Shown: in pieces, positions 46,529 through 54,783 of the stretch
Layout of the letters: every line of letters begins with the position of its first letter
Numbering within the stretch: position 1 is the first letter of the stretch
Assembly: GCA_011775625.1 (NCBI GenBank)
Contig: JAABYT010000052.1
Coordinates: 1 to 64,000 of the forward strand
Direction of reading: 5' to 3'
Length of the DNA: 64,000 nt
DNA from: Gammaproteobacteria bacterium
GTDB taxonomy: Bacteria > Pseudomonadota > Gammaproteobacteria > HK1
The notes under the pieces: model-generated
What the model was told of the DNA's origin: nothing
Database searches by the model: none
The model's input: the letters and a program-made list of their open reading frames with translations, nothing else
Program-made: the position numbers and the translations under genes

Positions 46529-48688
46529 TCAGAATTTTCCGTAATAGCCTTCCTTGATGGCGTCGTAGAGATTCGCGGCGCTGTGGATTTCGCCGTCGTA
46601 TTCGATTTCCTCATTACCCTTGACCTCGACGACACTGCCGTCCTCGAGGGTAAAGCGATACGTGGTGTTCGCCAGATCCTTCTCCTTTACGAGGACTCCC
46701 TGAAAGGCCTGTGGGTTGAAACGGAAGGTCGTGCAACCTTTCAGTCCCTTCGAATGGGCGTAGCTGTAAATGTCCTTGAAGTCCTCGTAGGGATAATCGG
46801 TGGGCACGTTCGCCGTCTTCGATATGGAAGAGTCGACCCATCTCTGGGCGGCCGCCTGGACGTCCACGTGCTGCCTCGGCGTGATGTCCTCGGCCGTGAC
46901 GAAATACTCCGGGAGAGTATCCACGCCGACGCCATCCTCCAATGAGTCCGCATTGACGAGCTCCCGGTAGGCGAGCATCTCGAAGGAGTACACGTCGACC
47001 TTCTCCTTGGTCTTCTTGCCCTCGCGGATGACGTTGCGAGAGTAGTGATGCGCGAAGCTCGGCTCGATGCCGTTGCTGGCGTTGTTCGCCAGCGACAGCG
47101 AGATCGTGCCCGTGGGCGCGATCGAGGTGTGGTGCGTGAAGCGCGCGCCTTCGTTGGCAAGCCCCTCGACGAGCTCTGGCTCGACTTCGGCGATGCGCTG
47201 CATGTAGCGGCTGTAACGCGCGTGCAGAACCCGTCCCTCGACCTCGTCCCCGGCCTTGTAGCCGTCGGCTTTCATCTTCGGACGCAGACGAAGCATGTCC
47301 TCGGTGACCGTGAAGCGCTCGTTCATGATCGGAGCCGGTCCCTTCTCGCGGGAAAGATCGAGTGCGGCCTTCCATCCCTCGATCGCCATCTCGCGCGTGA
47401 CGCGCTCGGTGAACTCCAGAGAGTCGGGTGCACCGTACTTCATGCCGAGCATGGTGAGAGTCGAGCCGAGGCCCAGGTAGCCCATACCGTGGCGGCGTTT
47501 TCGTTCAATCTCCCGACGCTGCTCGTTGAGCGGCAGTCCGTTCACCTCGACCACGTTGTCGAGCATGCGGGTGAACACGCCGACCGTGTTCCGATAGCCG
47601 TCCCAGTCGAACCGCGCGCGATCGGTGAACGGATCGAGCACGAATTTCGTGAGATTGAGGGATCCGAGCAGGCACGCGCCGTACGGCGGCAGGGGCTGCT
47701 CGCCGCAGGGGTTGGTGGCGCGCACGTTCTCGCAGAACCAGTTGTTGTTCATCTCGTTGATCTCGTCGACGAGGATGAAACCCGGCTCGGCGAAGTCGTA
47801 GGTGGACGCCATGATCAGATCCCACAGGCGCCGCGCGCGAATATGACGGTAGATCTTGCAGGCGACGCGCCCGGCGTCGTCGACGATGTATTTCTCGCGC
47901 ACGGGCCACGTGCGCCAGATGACGAGCGATTCGTCTTCGAGGTCGATGCCGTCGTCCTCGATCTCACGCTCGGTCACGGGGAAGGCGAGCGGCCACTCGT
48001 CGTCGCTGCGCACCGCCTGCATGAACTCAGAGGTGATCAGCAGCGACAGATTGAACTGGCGCAGCCGGCCATCCTCGCGCTTGCTGCGGATGAAGTCGAC
48101 GACATCCGGATGGCCGACATCGAAGGTTGCCATCTGCGCGCCTCGTCGTCCGCCGGCGGAGGACACCGTGAAGCACATCTTGTCGTAGATATCCATGAAC
48201 GACAGCGGCCCGGAGGTGTAGGCGCCGGCGCCCGAGACATATGCGCCCTTGGGTCGAAGCGTCGAGAACTCGTAACCGATGCCGCACCCTGCTTTGAGGG
48301 TCAGGCCGGCCTCGTTGACCTTTTCGAGAATATCCGCCATGGAATCGCCGACCATCCCTGACACCGTGCAGTTGATGGTCGAGGTTGCGGGCTTGTGCGC
48401 CTGCGCACCGGCGTTGGAGATGATGCGCCCGGCCGGGATCGCGCCGCTCTTGAGCGCGCGAAGGAACCTCTCGAACCACTCCTCGCGCAGTGCCTCGGTG
48501 GCCTCGACGGCCGACAGCGCTTTGGCGACGCGGTGGTATGTGTCTTCGATGTCCCGATCGAGCGGCGCGCCGTCCTTGGTCTTCAGGCGGTACTTGGTGT
48601 CCCATATGTCCAGAGACGCCGCCTGGAACGGAATTTCAGAAGCGTGAACGGATACGAAATCACTGGTCTTGCGGTGAGCCAGCTTCAT
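46529..48688 (-). CDS. nrdJa: class II (B12-dependent) ribonucleotide reductase catalytic subunit NrdJa
   Basis: A 719-residue catalytic subunit making deoxynucleotides with adenosylcobalamin, independent of oxygen. The 10-stranded barrel motifs are TSTINCTVSGM (active-site Cys), GCGIGYEFSTLRP, ATNPCGEQPLPPYGACLLGS (Asn, Cys, Glu of the radical site) and APTGTISL. It ends with SAANLYDAIKEGYYGKF. The long 5' leader and the control sites upstream are described separately. No class I genes are in the window, so this may be a main source of dNTPs. Confidence 0.95.
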   Translation of the reverse strand: MKLAHRKTSDFVSVHASEIPFQAASLDIWDTKYRLKTKDGAPLDRDIEDTYHRVAKALSAVEATEALREEWFERFLRALKSGAIPAGRIISNAGAQAHKPATSTINCTVSGMVGDSMADILEKVNEAGLTLKAGCGIGYEFSTLRPKGAYVSGAGAYTSGPLSFMDIYDKMCFTVSSAGGRRGAQMATFDVGHPDVVDFIRSKREDGRLRQFNLSLLITSEFMQAVRSDDEWPLAFPVTEREIEDDGIDLEDESLVIWRTWPVREKYIVDDAGRVACKIYRHIRARRLWDLIMASTYDFAEPGFILVDEINEMNNNWFCENVRATNPCGEQPLPPYGACLLGSLNLTKFVLDPFTDRARFDWDGYRNTVGVFTRMLDNVVEVNGLPLNEQRREIERKRRHGMGYLGLGSTLTMLGMKYGAPDSLEFTERVTREMAIEGWKAALDLSREKGPAPIMNERFTVTEDMLRLRPKMKADGYKAGDEVEGRVLHARYSRYMQRIAEVEPELVEGLANEGARFTHHTSIAPTGTISLSLANNASNGIEPSFAHHYSRNVIREGKKTKEKVDVYSFEMLAYRELVNADSLEDGVGVDTLPEYFVTAEDITPRQHVDVQAAAQRWVDSSISKTANVPTDYPYEDFKDIYSYAHSKGLKGCTTFRFNPQAFQGVLVKEKDLANTTYRFTLEDGSVVEVKGNEEIEYDGEIHSAANLYDAIKEGYYGKF

Positions 48689-48983
48689 GAACGGTTACCC
48701 CCGAAAGCAAGAAGTCCGGGGTCGAGTGCAACGATGTCATGTCCATGTGTTGTGGCACGTGGTTATTCCGAGGCAAATCGACCCAAACCCTTCCCGAAAA
48801 TCCCATCTCGAGGATGGGGCCGTCAGCACGACTGGGACGCGTCGTCCAGGCGAACCTGCCACGGTCGGCGCCCCTTCGGACAAGCCGCCCGCTGTCCCAG
48901 CGCTCCTCCCCTCGTGATTTTGTTGCTTTGACGACCGTCTCCGCGGGTCCCGAACCGGGTCCGCGTCGCACAGTCAGACTAAC
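48689..48983 (-). other. nrdJa leader (about 290 bases), no gene seen
   Basis: The stretch between the nrdJa promoter and its start codon holds no credible gene. A CGCGG/CCGCG inverted repeat with an internal GGGTCC direct repeat lies at about 48940-48965. I looked for a cobalamin riboswitch, which would be logical for a B12-dependent enzyme, but found no recognisable B12 box. Confidence 0.4.
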
Positions 48984-49011
48984 AGTGTAAACCACAAGGG
49001 ATTGTAGTCAA
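48984..49011 (-). promoter_or_regulatory. sigma70-type promoter for nrdJa-nrdJb
   Basis: On the minus strand, TTGACT (49011-49006) and TACACT (48989-48984) are separated by 16 bases, giving near-consensus elements. The predicted transcript begins near 48977. The first NrdR-like box overlaps the -35 edge and spacer, so a bound repressor would block RNA polymerase. Confidence 0.72.
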
Positions 49012-49039
49012 GGACCCGATATTACTCAATATATTGTGG
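48992..49039 (-). promoter_or_regulatory. tandem NrdR-like boxes upstream of nrdJa
   Basis: The NrdR consensus is approximately ACACWATATATWGTGT. ACTCAATATATTGTGG (49024-49039) fits at 14 of 16 positions. A weaker copy, CCACAAGGGATTGTAG (48992-49007), keeps the outer CA-TTG core. Their equivalent C residues (48995, 49027) are exactly 32 bp apart, the three-helical-turn spacing usual for NrdR pairs. They lie on the nrdJa promoter, as expected for the ribonucleotide reductase repressor. Confidence 0.72.
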
Positions 49040-49067
49040 TTAACGGGTGAAAAATCCGGTGAAAAGC

Positions 49068-49076
49068 TGTGGATAA
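49068..49076 (-). promoter_or_regulatory. perfect DnaA box (TTATCCACA)
   Basis: TGTGGATAA on the plus strand is the exact complement of the DnaA consensus TTATCCACA. A second 8-of-9 match, TTAACCACA on the minus strand, lies at 49043-49035 overlapping the upstream NrdR-like box. E. coli nrdAB is known to have DnaA boxes in its promoter region; this site could likewise tie reductase expression to replication. A chance match is possible. Confidence 0.55.
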
Positions 49077-49165
49077 GCGGTGGAAATTCCGGGCTCGAGC
49101 GAGGCGGTGTACTATCGTTTCCCTGGTGACCGGATACCCCCAATCGACAGCCGCCGAGAGTTGTC

Positions 49166-50539
49166 ATGACTGAGCATTCCAGCGAGGAAGCGCGGCTCGC
49201 CGAGCTTGCCGCGTTTCTCCAGGCGCATCCGAACATCGATCACGTGGACGCCTGCCTGATCGATCTGTGCGGCATCATCCGCGGAAAGCGCTACCCGCGC
49301 GCAGACCTGGAGAAGCTGTTCCGTTCCGGGCTGCAGTTTCCCTACTCCACGTATTATCTCGATGTCACCGGGCATTGCGCCGACCCGTGTGGCCGCGGCA
49401 TCAGCGACGGCGATCCGGACGGTGTCTGCCTGCCCGTCCCGGGCACCCTGGTGCCGACGCCGTGGGTCAGCGAGCGCGCGGCGCAGGTGCTGGTGACCAT
49501 GAGCGACGGTGACGGCGCGCCCGCAAGCGCCGAGCCGCGCAACGTCGCCGCCGGCGTGTGCCGTCGCTTCACGGAGCTCGGTCTGCGACCCGTGATCGCC
49601 TTCGAGCTGGAGTTCTATCTGCTCGACGAGGTGGCGGACGACCAGGGCCGGCCGCAGCCACCGGTATCGCCGCTCACCGGCCTGCGCGACAACAGCACCC
49701 AGGTCTACGGCGTCGACGAGGTGACCGGTTTCACCGATCTGTTCGGCGAGGTGGATCGCGCCGCCGCGGCCCAGAACATACCGGCCTCGGTGACCAGCGC
49801 CGAGTTCGCGCCCGGTCAGTACGAGATCAACCTGAAGCACGTGGATGCGCCGCTGGCGGCGGCGGACCACTGCGCGCTGCTGCGCCAGGTGGTGAGGGGA
49901 GTGGCCCGACGTCACGGCATACGCGCCACGTTCATGCCGAAGCCTTTCCCCGAGCGTGCCGGCAACGGCATGCACGTGCACATGAGCCTGCTCGACGGAG
50001 ACGGCAACAACGTCTTCGACGACGGCAGCGACTCCGGCAGCGAGACGCTGCGCTTCGCCATCGGCGGCATGCTGGCGACGCTCTCCGACGCCATGGCGGT
50101 ATTTTCCCCGAGCATCAACGGTTATCGTCGATTCGCCCCGCGGCTCTACGTGCCGGTGACCAAGAGCTGGGGCATCGACAATCGCTCGGTGGCGCTGCGC
50201 ATCCCCTCGGGCGCCTCCTCGAGCCGGCGCTTCGAGCATCGCGTCGCGGGCGCCGACGCCAATCCGTATCTGGTCCTGGCGGTGCTGCTGGCGGGAATCC
50301 ACCACGGGCTCAGCCAACGCATCGACCCCGGCCCGGCATGGCAGGGCAGCGCCTGTGAGGAGGCGGATGCGGACATTCCCGCCGATCTGTCCTCGGCGCT
50401 GGCGCGCCTGCGCAGCTCGAGGGTGCTGAAGTCCTATCTGGGCGACAGCTACGTCGATCTCTACTGCGCCACCAAGCAGGCCGAGCTCGCGAGCTTCATG
50501 GATCACATCACGCCGCGCGAGTACGAGTGGTACCTTTAG
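49166..50539 (+). CDS. glutamine-synthetase-family ligase (PuuA-like gamma-glutamylputrescine synthetase)
   Basis: A 457-residue type III glutamine-synthetase-fold ligase. Metal and ATP motifs are visible: FELEFYLL, SAEFAPGQYEINL (Glu ligands), NGMHVHMSLLDGDGNN, INGYRRFAPRLYVP (in place of the GlnA NSYKR wording) and NRSVALRIP with RRFEHRVAGADANPYLVLA. The length and the divergence from GlnA point to gamma-glutamylation of an amine such as putrescine. No other puu gene is adjacent, so substrate is uncertain. It is divergent from nrdJa and 30 bases from nudC. Confidence 0.82.
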   Translation: MTEHSSEEARLAELAAFLQAHPNIDHVDACLIDLCGIIRGKRYPRADLEKLFRSGLQFPYSTYYLDVTGHCADPCGRGISDGDPDGVCLPVPGTLVPTPWVSERAAQVLVTMSDGDGAPASAEPRNVAAGVCRRFTELGLRPVIAFELEFYLLDEVADDQGRPQPPVSPLTGLRDNSTQVYGVDEVTGFTDLFGEVDRAAAAQNIPASVTSAEFAPGQYEINLKHVDAPLAAADHCALLRQVVRGVARRHGIRATFMPKPFPERAGNGMHVHMSLLDGDGNNVFDDGSDSGSETLRFAIGGMLATLSDAMAVFSPSINGYRRFAPRLYVPVTKSWGIDNRSVALRIPSGASSSRRFEHRVAGADANPYLVLAVLLAGIHHGLSQRIDPGPAWQGSACEEADADIPADLSSALARLRSSRVLKSYLGDSYVDLYCATKQAELASFMDHITPREYEWYL

Positions 50540-50569
50540 AGGCGTCACCCGGATTCCAACGGCCGCCGC

Positions 50570-51547
50570 GTGGACCACTACCAGCGATCCAATCTCAACT
50601 ACTTCTCCGCCGGGGGGCTCGACCGGGCCACGCAGCTGCGCCCCAAGGACGCTTGGCTCCAGGCGCGCCTCGCGGATGCCGCGACCCGCATCGTTCCCGT
50701 GTGGCGCATGCAAAATCTCCTCTGCGGCGATGTCATGCCGTTGCCGGTGCTGCTGTCGCCGATGCAGCTGCGCGACGTGGGCGTCGACTGCGCCAACGCC
50801 GTGCTGCTCGGCACCCGCGCCGAGGTCGCCTACTTCGCCCTCGACCTCGCTGGCGACGAGACGCCGCTGGAAAGGCTGGTTCCCGCCGGCGCCAGCTTCC
50901 GGGAGCTGCGCGACGTAGGACCGTTACTGGACGCCGACGCCGGCTCGCTACTCGCCTACGCGCGCGCCATCACCTACTGGCATGCCCGGCACCGGCACTG
51001 CGGCGACTGCGGCAGCCCCACCCGGGTGGCCGAAGGCGGACACCTGCGGGTGTGCGCCGCGCCGCGCTGCGGGCAGAAGCATTTTCCCCGCACCGACCCC
51101 GCCATCATCGTGCTGGTGGTGCATCCCGGCGGGCTCGGTGACGAGGAACGCTGCCTGCTCGGGCGCCAGAGGGAGTGGCCGGAGACGCTCTACTCGGCGG
51201 TCGCCGGCTTCGTCGAGCCGGGCGAGAGCCTCGAGGATGCGGTGGTACGCGAGGTGGCCGAGGAAACCGGTATCGGCGTGAGCGCGGTGCACTACCATTC
51301 GTCCCAGCCGTGGCCGTTCCCGAGCTCGATCATGCTCGGCTTCACGGCCACCGCCCGCGATGCGCGTATCGTGCGACACGACGACGAGCTTGCCGATGCG
51401 CGCTGGTTCTCGCGCACCGACATCGTCGAGGCGCTCGCCCATGGGCGCCTGCGGGTGGCGCGGCGGGTGTCCATCGCCTATCGGCTGCTGGAGGACTGGT
51501 TCGATGCCGGCCGGCTCGGCCCATTGGCCGGCTACCTGGGCGAGTGA
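50570..51547 (+). CDS. nudC: NADH pyrophosphatase / RNA deNADding enzyme NudC
   Basis: A 325-residue Nudix hydrolase cleaving NAD(H) and NAD-capped RNA. An N-terminal domain precedes the zinc ribbon HCGDCGSPT...CAAPRCG. The Nudix box is GFVEPGESLEDAVVREVAEE followed by TG, and the NADH-specific SQPWPFPSS motif follows. It starts at a GTG (50570). The protein is longer than E. coli NudC because of the N-terminal domain, a form common in proteobacteria. It may be co-transcribed with the upstream ligase gene. Confidence 0.94.
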   Translation: MDHYQRSNLNYFSAGGLDRATQLRPKDAWLQARLADAATRIVPVWRMQNLLCGDVMPLPVLLSPMQLRDVGVDCANAVLLGTRAEVAYFALDLAGDETPLERLVPAGASFRELRDVGPLLDADAGSLLAYARAITYWHARHRHCGDCGSPTRVAEGGHLRVCAAPRCGQKHFPRTDPAIIVLVVHPGGLGDEERCLLGRQREWPETLYSAVAGFVEPGESLEDAVVREVAEETGIGVSAVHYHSSQPWPFPSSIMLGFTATARDARIVRHDDELADARWFSRTDIVEALAHGRLRVARRVSIAYRLLEDWFDAGRLGPLAGYLGE

Positions 51548-51559
51548 GCGGTGCAGCCG

Positions 51560-51955
51560 CTAGCCGGCGAAGGCGTCGATCAGCACCAGTGTCCACACCA
51601 CGAGGCAAATGACCAGGCTGACCAGCACCGCGGCGCTGCCGGCGTCCTTGGCGCGACCGGAAAGCGCGTGGTTGTCCTCGGAGATGCGGTCGACCACGGA
51701 TTCGATGGCCGAGTTCAGCAGCTCGACGAGCAGCACCAGCAGCACGCTGCCGATCAGCAGCGCGCACTGACTCCAGCTGACCGGCGAGAGCAGCGCCAGC
51801 GCCAGCGCTGCGGGGACGAGCAGCGCGGCCGCCGCGAGCTCCTGGCGGAAAGCGGCCTCGTGCTGGAAAACCGCGCGCAATCCCTGAACCGAGTAACGCG
51901 TTGCGCGCCACAGGCGCGCAACGTCGAGCACGCCGCCCGGAGGGTCGGATTTCAC
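51560..51955 (-). CDS. dgkA: diacylglycerol kinase
   Basis: A 131-residue trimeric inner-membrane kinase that recycles diacylglycerol to phosphatidic acid. Three hydrophobic segments are present and the catalytic stretch VELLNSAIESVVDRI with DNHALSGRAKDAGSAAV is the family signature. An N-terminal amphipathic helix carries HEAAFRQEL. The start is GTG 51955, two bases after the Sel1 gene stop, so it is probably translated from the same transcript. It converges on nudC. Confidence 0.93.
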   Translation of the reverse strand: MKSDPPGGVLDVARLWRATRYSVQGLRAVFQHEAAFRQELAAAALLVPAALALALLSPVSWSQCALLIGSVLLVLLVELLNSAIESVVDRISEDNHALSGRAKDAGSAAVLVSLVICLVVWTLVLIDAFAG

Positions 51956-51957
51956 GG

Positions 51958-54612
51958 CTAAGTGCCGCGTCCGAGGGAGGTTGCGCTGAGCAGGCCCTGG
52001 CGGGCGAGGCGGTGCTTGAGATTGAGCATGGCGGCGCCGGCGTCCCTGCTGTGGGGTGGCAGGAGTATGCGCGTGCCGGCGCCGGTGAACAACAGGTCCG
52101 GCGACCTGACGAAGAGCCGGCCCGGCGTGGCGTCGTCGAGGTCGATGAGCGGCGACGCGATGGGCAGGTTCGCGAGCAGGCGCGCCTCCTGCTCGTGGCG
52201 GCGCTCGGGGTACTGATAAAGGTGCAGCACCTCGGCAACGAGCACGCGCACCAGATCGTAGACACCTTCCACCTCGACGAGCGTGTCACAGACAGCACCG
52301 ATGCCGGCGAGGGGCTCGCGCAGCCTGGCGAGGGCCTCGCGGGCGTCGCCATCTTCGTATTTGACGCGGTAGAGCGTGCCGTCGGCACGATTCGGATCCA
52401 CCAGTGGTCCGGGCAGGATCGGCCGGCGCACTGGATCGAGCGGCCGCGCGCTGGCGCGCCGCTGGTCGAACGCGGCCAGAGGCAAGACGATGCGCAACGC
52501 ATCGTCGCTATCGCTGCCGGCACGCAGCGGCGCGGCGCTGTCAACGGCCAGGGTGAAGCTCGCCATGTAGACCGAATAGTCGCTTTCGGATCCGTCGCCG
52601 GCGGCGCGTGCGCTGGCGTTGATAAACGATCCGAGCAGCAATGCGTCGTCGTCGTCGAGCTCGGTCAGGCGGCGGCCCTCCCATGCGTCCGTGCAGTACG
52701 CGGTGTTGTAGAGGCGCACGTGTTTGGTCGTGGCGCCGTGAGTAGGGAGCATCGAGACGAGCGCGTCCCAGGACGCGAAGTGCACGATGCCGTCGGCGGA
52801 CGATTCCACCATGTGGTCGTTCTTGATCTCGCGCACCGAGGCCAGCAGTTGCGTGAACGCCGTCCCCAGCGCGCGACGTTGGGATTCGTTGACAATACCC
52901 TGCGACTTCAGGTGGGCGAGCCTGGCGGCGACCAACGCCTGGCGGTGCCCGGCGTCTGCGGCGCGGGTGATCCACGCCTGGAACGCGTCCTCGTCGACCG
53001 GCGTGCCCTGTCCCCTCTCGAAGGCGAGGGCGGTGCGGTACATGGCGTCGACGTAGCCCGCCTCGGCGGCGCTGCGCATCCAGGTGAAGCAGCGCCCGGC
53101 ATCGGCACGGGTGCCGATTCCGTCCTGATAGCACAGCGCCGCGTTGTACATGGCCAGCGGCTCACCGTCCTCGGCAGCCGACAGCAGCCACTGCAGGTGC
53201 TTGACCGTGTCCCGCTCCACCCCTTTGCCAGCCTCGTAGGCGAGCGCGAGGTTGAACTTCGCGCGCGTGTCACCGGCGCCGGCCGCTTTCCGGGTCCACT
53301 CGTAGTAACGGGCGGAATCAGCCTCGAGGCCGGTGCCGCTCCAGTACGCCATGGCGAGATTGAACATGGCGCGCGGCTCACCGGCTTCCGCCGCGCGGCG
53401 TGTCCACTCGAGAAACTTCGACGCGGCCTGCCGCGTGCCTTTGCCCTCGTCGTAGGCGAGCGCCAGATGCAGCATCGCCTGCGCGTCGCCGGCCTCGGCG
53501 GCTTTGCGGATCCAGGTGAAGAACTTGCCGGCATCGGCGGTCGTGCCCTCGCCCTTCTCGTAGGCGAGGGCGAGGTTGGCCATCGCTGCCGGGTGGCCCG
53601 CCTCGGCGGCCCGCCGGGTCCACTCGAAGTAACGCGCCATGTCGGGGCGCGTGCCGTCGCCCTTCTCGTAGGCGAGCGCCAGGTTGAACATGGCGCGCGG
53701 ATGGCCGGTCTCGGCGGCCCGCCGGGTCCATTCGAAGTAAAGCGTCGTGTCCGGACGGGTCCCGACGCCCTCCTCATAGGCGAGCGCCAGATTGAACATG
53801 GCGCGCGCATGCCCGGCGTGGGCGGCGCGGCGCGTCCACTCGAAGTAGGCCCGGTCGTCGGCGTCGGTTCCGGTGCCGTTTCGGTATGCCAGCGCCAGGT
53901 TGAACATGGCGCCCATGTGCCCGGCCTCGGCGGCCTTCTGCGTCCATTCCAGGTAGGCGGCCATGTCGGCGTAGGTGCCGCGGCCCTCGTAGAAGGCCTG
54001 ACCGAGATTGAACATGGCGCCGGCATGTCCGGCCTGGGCCGCGCGCAGGGTCCATTCGAAGTACTCGGCGTCGTTGCGGGTGCGCTCGTCGCCCTCGGCG
54101 TGGCTCAAGGCGAGATTGAACATGGCATCCGGGTCACCGGCTTGCGCGGCACGCCGGGTCCACTCCGCGTAGGCTCTCGCATCCGGGGCGGTGCCCTTAC
54201 CCTTGCCGTAGGCGAGCGCCAGGTTGAACATGGCGCCGGCGTGTCCCGCCCGCGCCGCCTTGCGGGTCCATTCGAAGCACTGGCCGACGTCGGGCTCGGT
54301 GCCGGTGCCGCGGTCGTAGGCGAGGGCCAGGTTGTACATGGCGGTGAGGTCGCCGGCTTTTGCCCCCGCCAGGGTCCATTCGAAGAACTTGCCGGCATCG
54401 GGCTCGGTGCCGGTGCCGTGGTAGTAGGCCAGAGCCAGGTTGAACATGGCGCCGGCGTCTCCGGACTCGGCCGCGCGGCGGGTCCAGCGGAAGAACCGTG
54501 CCGGGTCGCTGTGCTCGCCCTGGTAGTAGAGTCGTGCGAGGCGCAGCATGGCGTCCGTATCGCCTTGCTCCGCCTTCTCGGTCAGCACGCTGAGGTCTTC
54601 GCTACGGCTCAT
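51958..54612 (-). CDS. large Sel1-repeat protein with unassigned C-terminal domain
   Basis: An 884-residue protein without signal peptide or membrane segments. Residues about 14-551 are 15 consecutive 34-36-residue Sel1-like repeats of pattern AxxGxxxAMFNLALAYxxGxGT, a helical solenoid for protein binding. After a partial sixteenth repeat, a non-repetitive domain (about 590-884) has VHFASWDALVSMLPTHG, RLYNTAYCTDAWEGRRLTEL and VYMASFTLAVDS, then a long charged C-terminus. The order (short beta entry, turn, D-x-x-E-G, F-S/T-L) is reminiscent of DUF2971, but I cannot confirm it. It is followed by dgkA at two bases. The role is unknown; Sel1 solenoids often act in signalling or host interaction. 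Confidence 0.82.
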   Translation of the reverse strand: MSRSEDLSVLTEKAEQGDTDAMLRLARLYYQGEHSDPARFFRWTRRAAESGDAGAMFNLALAYYHGTGTEPDAGKFFEWTLAGAKAGDLTAMYNLALAYDRGTGTEPDVGQCFEWTRKAARAGHAGAMFNLALAYGKGKGTAPDARAYAEWTRRAAQAGDPDAMFNLALSHAEGDERTRNDAEYFEWTLRAAQAGHAGAMFNLGQAFYEGRGTYADMAAYLEWTQKAAEAGHMGAMFNLALAYRNGTGTDADDRAYFEWTRRAAHAGHARAMFNLALAYEEGVGTRPDTTLYFEWTRRAAETGHPRAMFNLALAYEKGDGTRPDMARYFEWTRRAAEAGHPAAMANLALAYEKGEGTTADAGKFFTWIRKAAEAGDAQAMLHLALAYDEGKGTRQAASKFLEWTRRAAEAGEPRAMFNLAMAYWSGTGLEADSARYYEWTRKAAGAGDTRAKFNLALAYEAGKGVERDTVKHLQWLLSAAEDGEPLAMYNAALCYQDGIGTRADAGRCFTWMRSAAEAGYVDAMYRTALAFERGQGTPVDEDAFQAWITRAADAGHRQALVAARLAHLKSQGIVNESQRRALGTAFTQLLASVREIKNDHMVESSADGIVHFASWDALVSMLPTHGATTKHVRLYNTAYCTDAWEGRRLTELDDDDALLLGSFINASARAAGDGSESDYSVYMASFTLAVDSAAPLRAGSDSDDALRIVLPLAAFDQRRASARPLDPVRRPILPGPLVDPNRADGTLYRVKYEDGDAREALARLREPLAGIGAVCDTLVEVEGVYDLVRVLVAEVLHLYQYPERRHEQEARLLANLPIASPLIDLDDATPGRLFVRSPDLLFTGAGTRILLPPHSRDAGAAMLNLKHRLARQGLLSATSLGRGT
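52960..54573 (-). repeat. fifteen tandem Sel1-like repeats (about 108-bp period)
   Basis: The coding sequence repeats about every 108 bases, keeping the phrases encoding AMFNLALAY and EWTRRAA nearly constant while the linking residues vary. The high DNA similarity between units suggests growth by unequal recombination. A very long open frame on the opposite strand is a by-product of this periodicity. Confidence 0.9.
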
Positions 54613-54783
54613 GGGCTACTCTGGTACGTGCTCGCTCGCGCCGGTGCCGGCCGTCACCATCCCTGGCCGGCCGCGGGGCGCGGGTCGAATGCCCTGAGTT
54701 ATAGGTCAGTTCGCCACCGCCAACCGTGTCGCGGGTCACCGTTGGCTCCATTGGCGAGGCCGCCTCGGCGCGGATACCGCTTA

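Noticed and set aside
48689-48983. cobalamin riboswitch upstream of the B12-dependent reductase
   Set aside because: Looked for the B12 box and its flanking helices on the minus strand; nothing recognisable, so not claimed. A covariance-model search would settle it.
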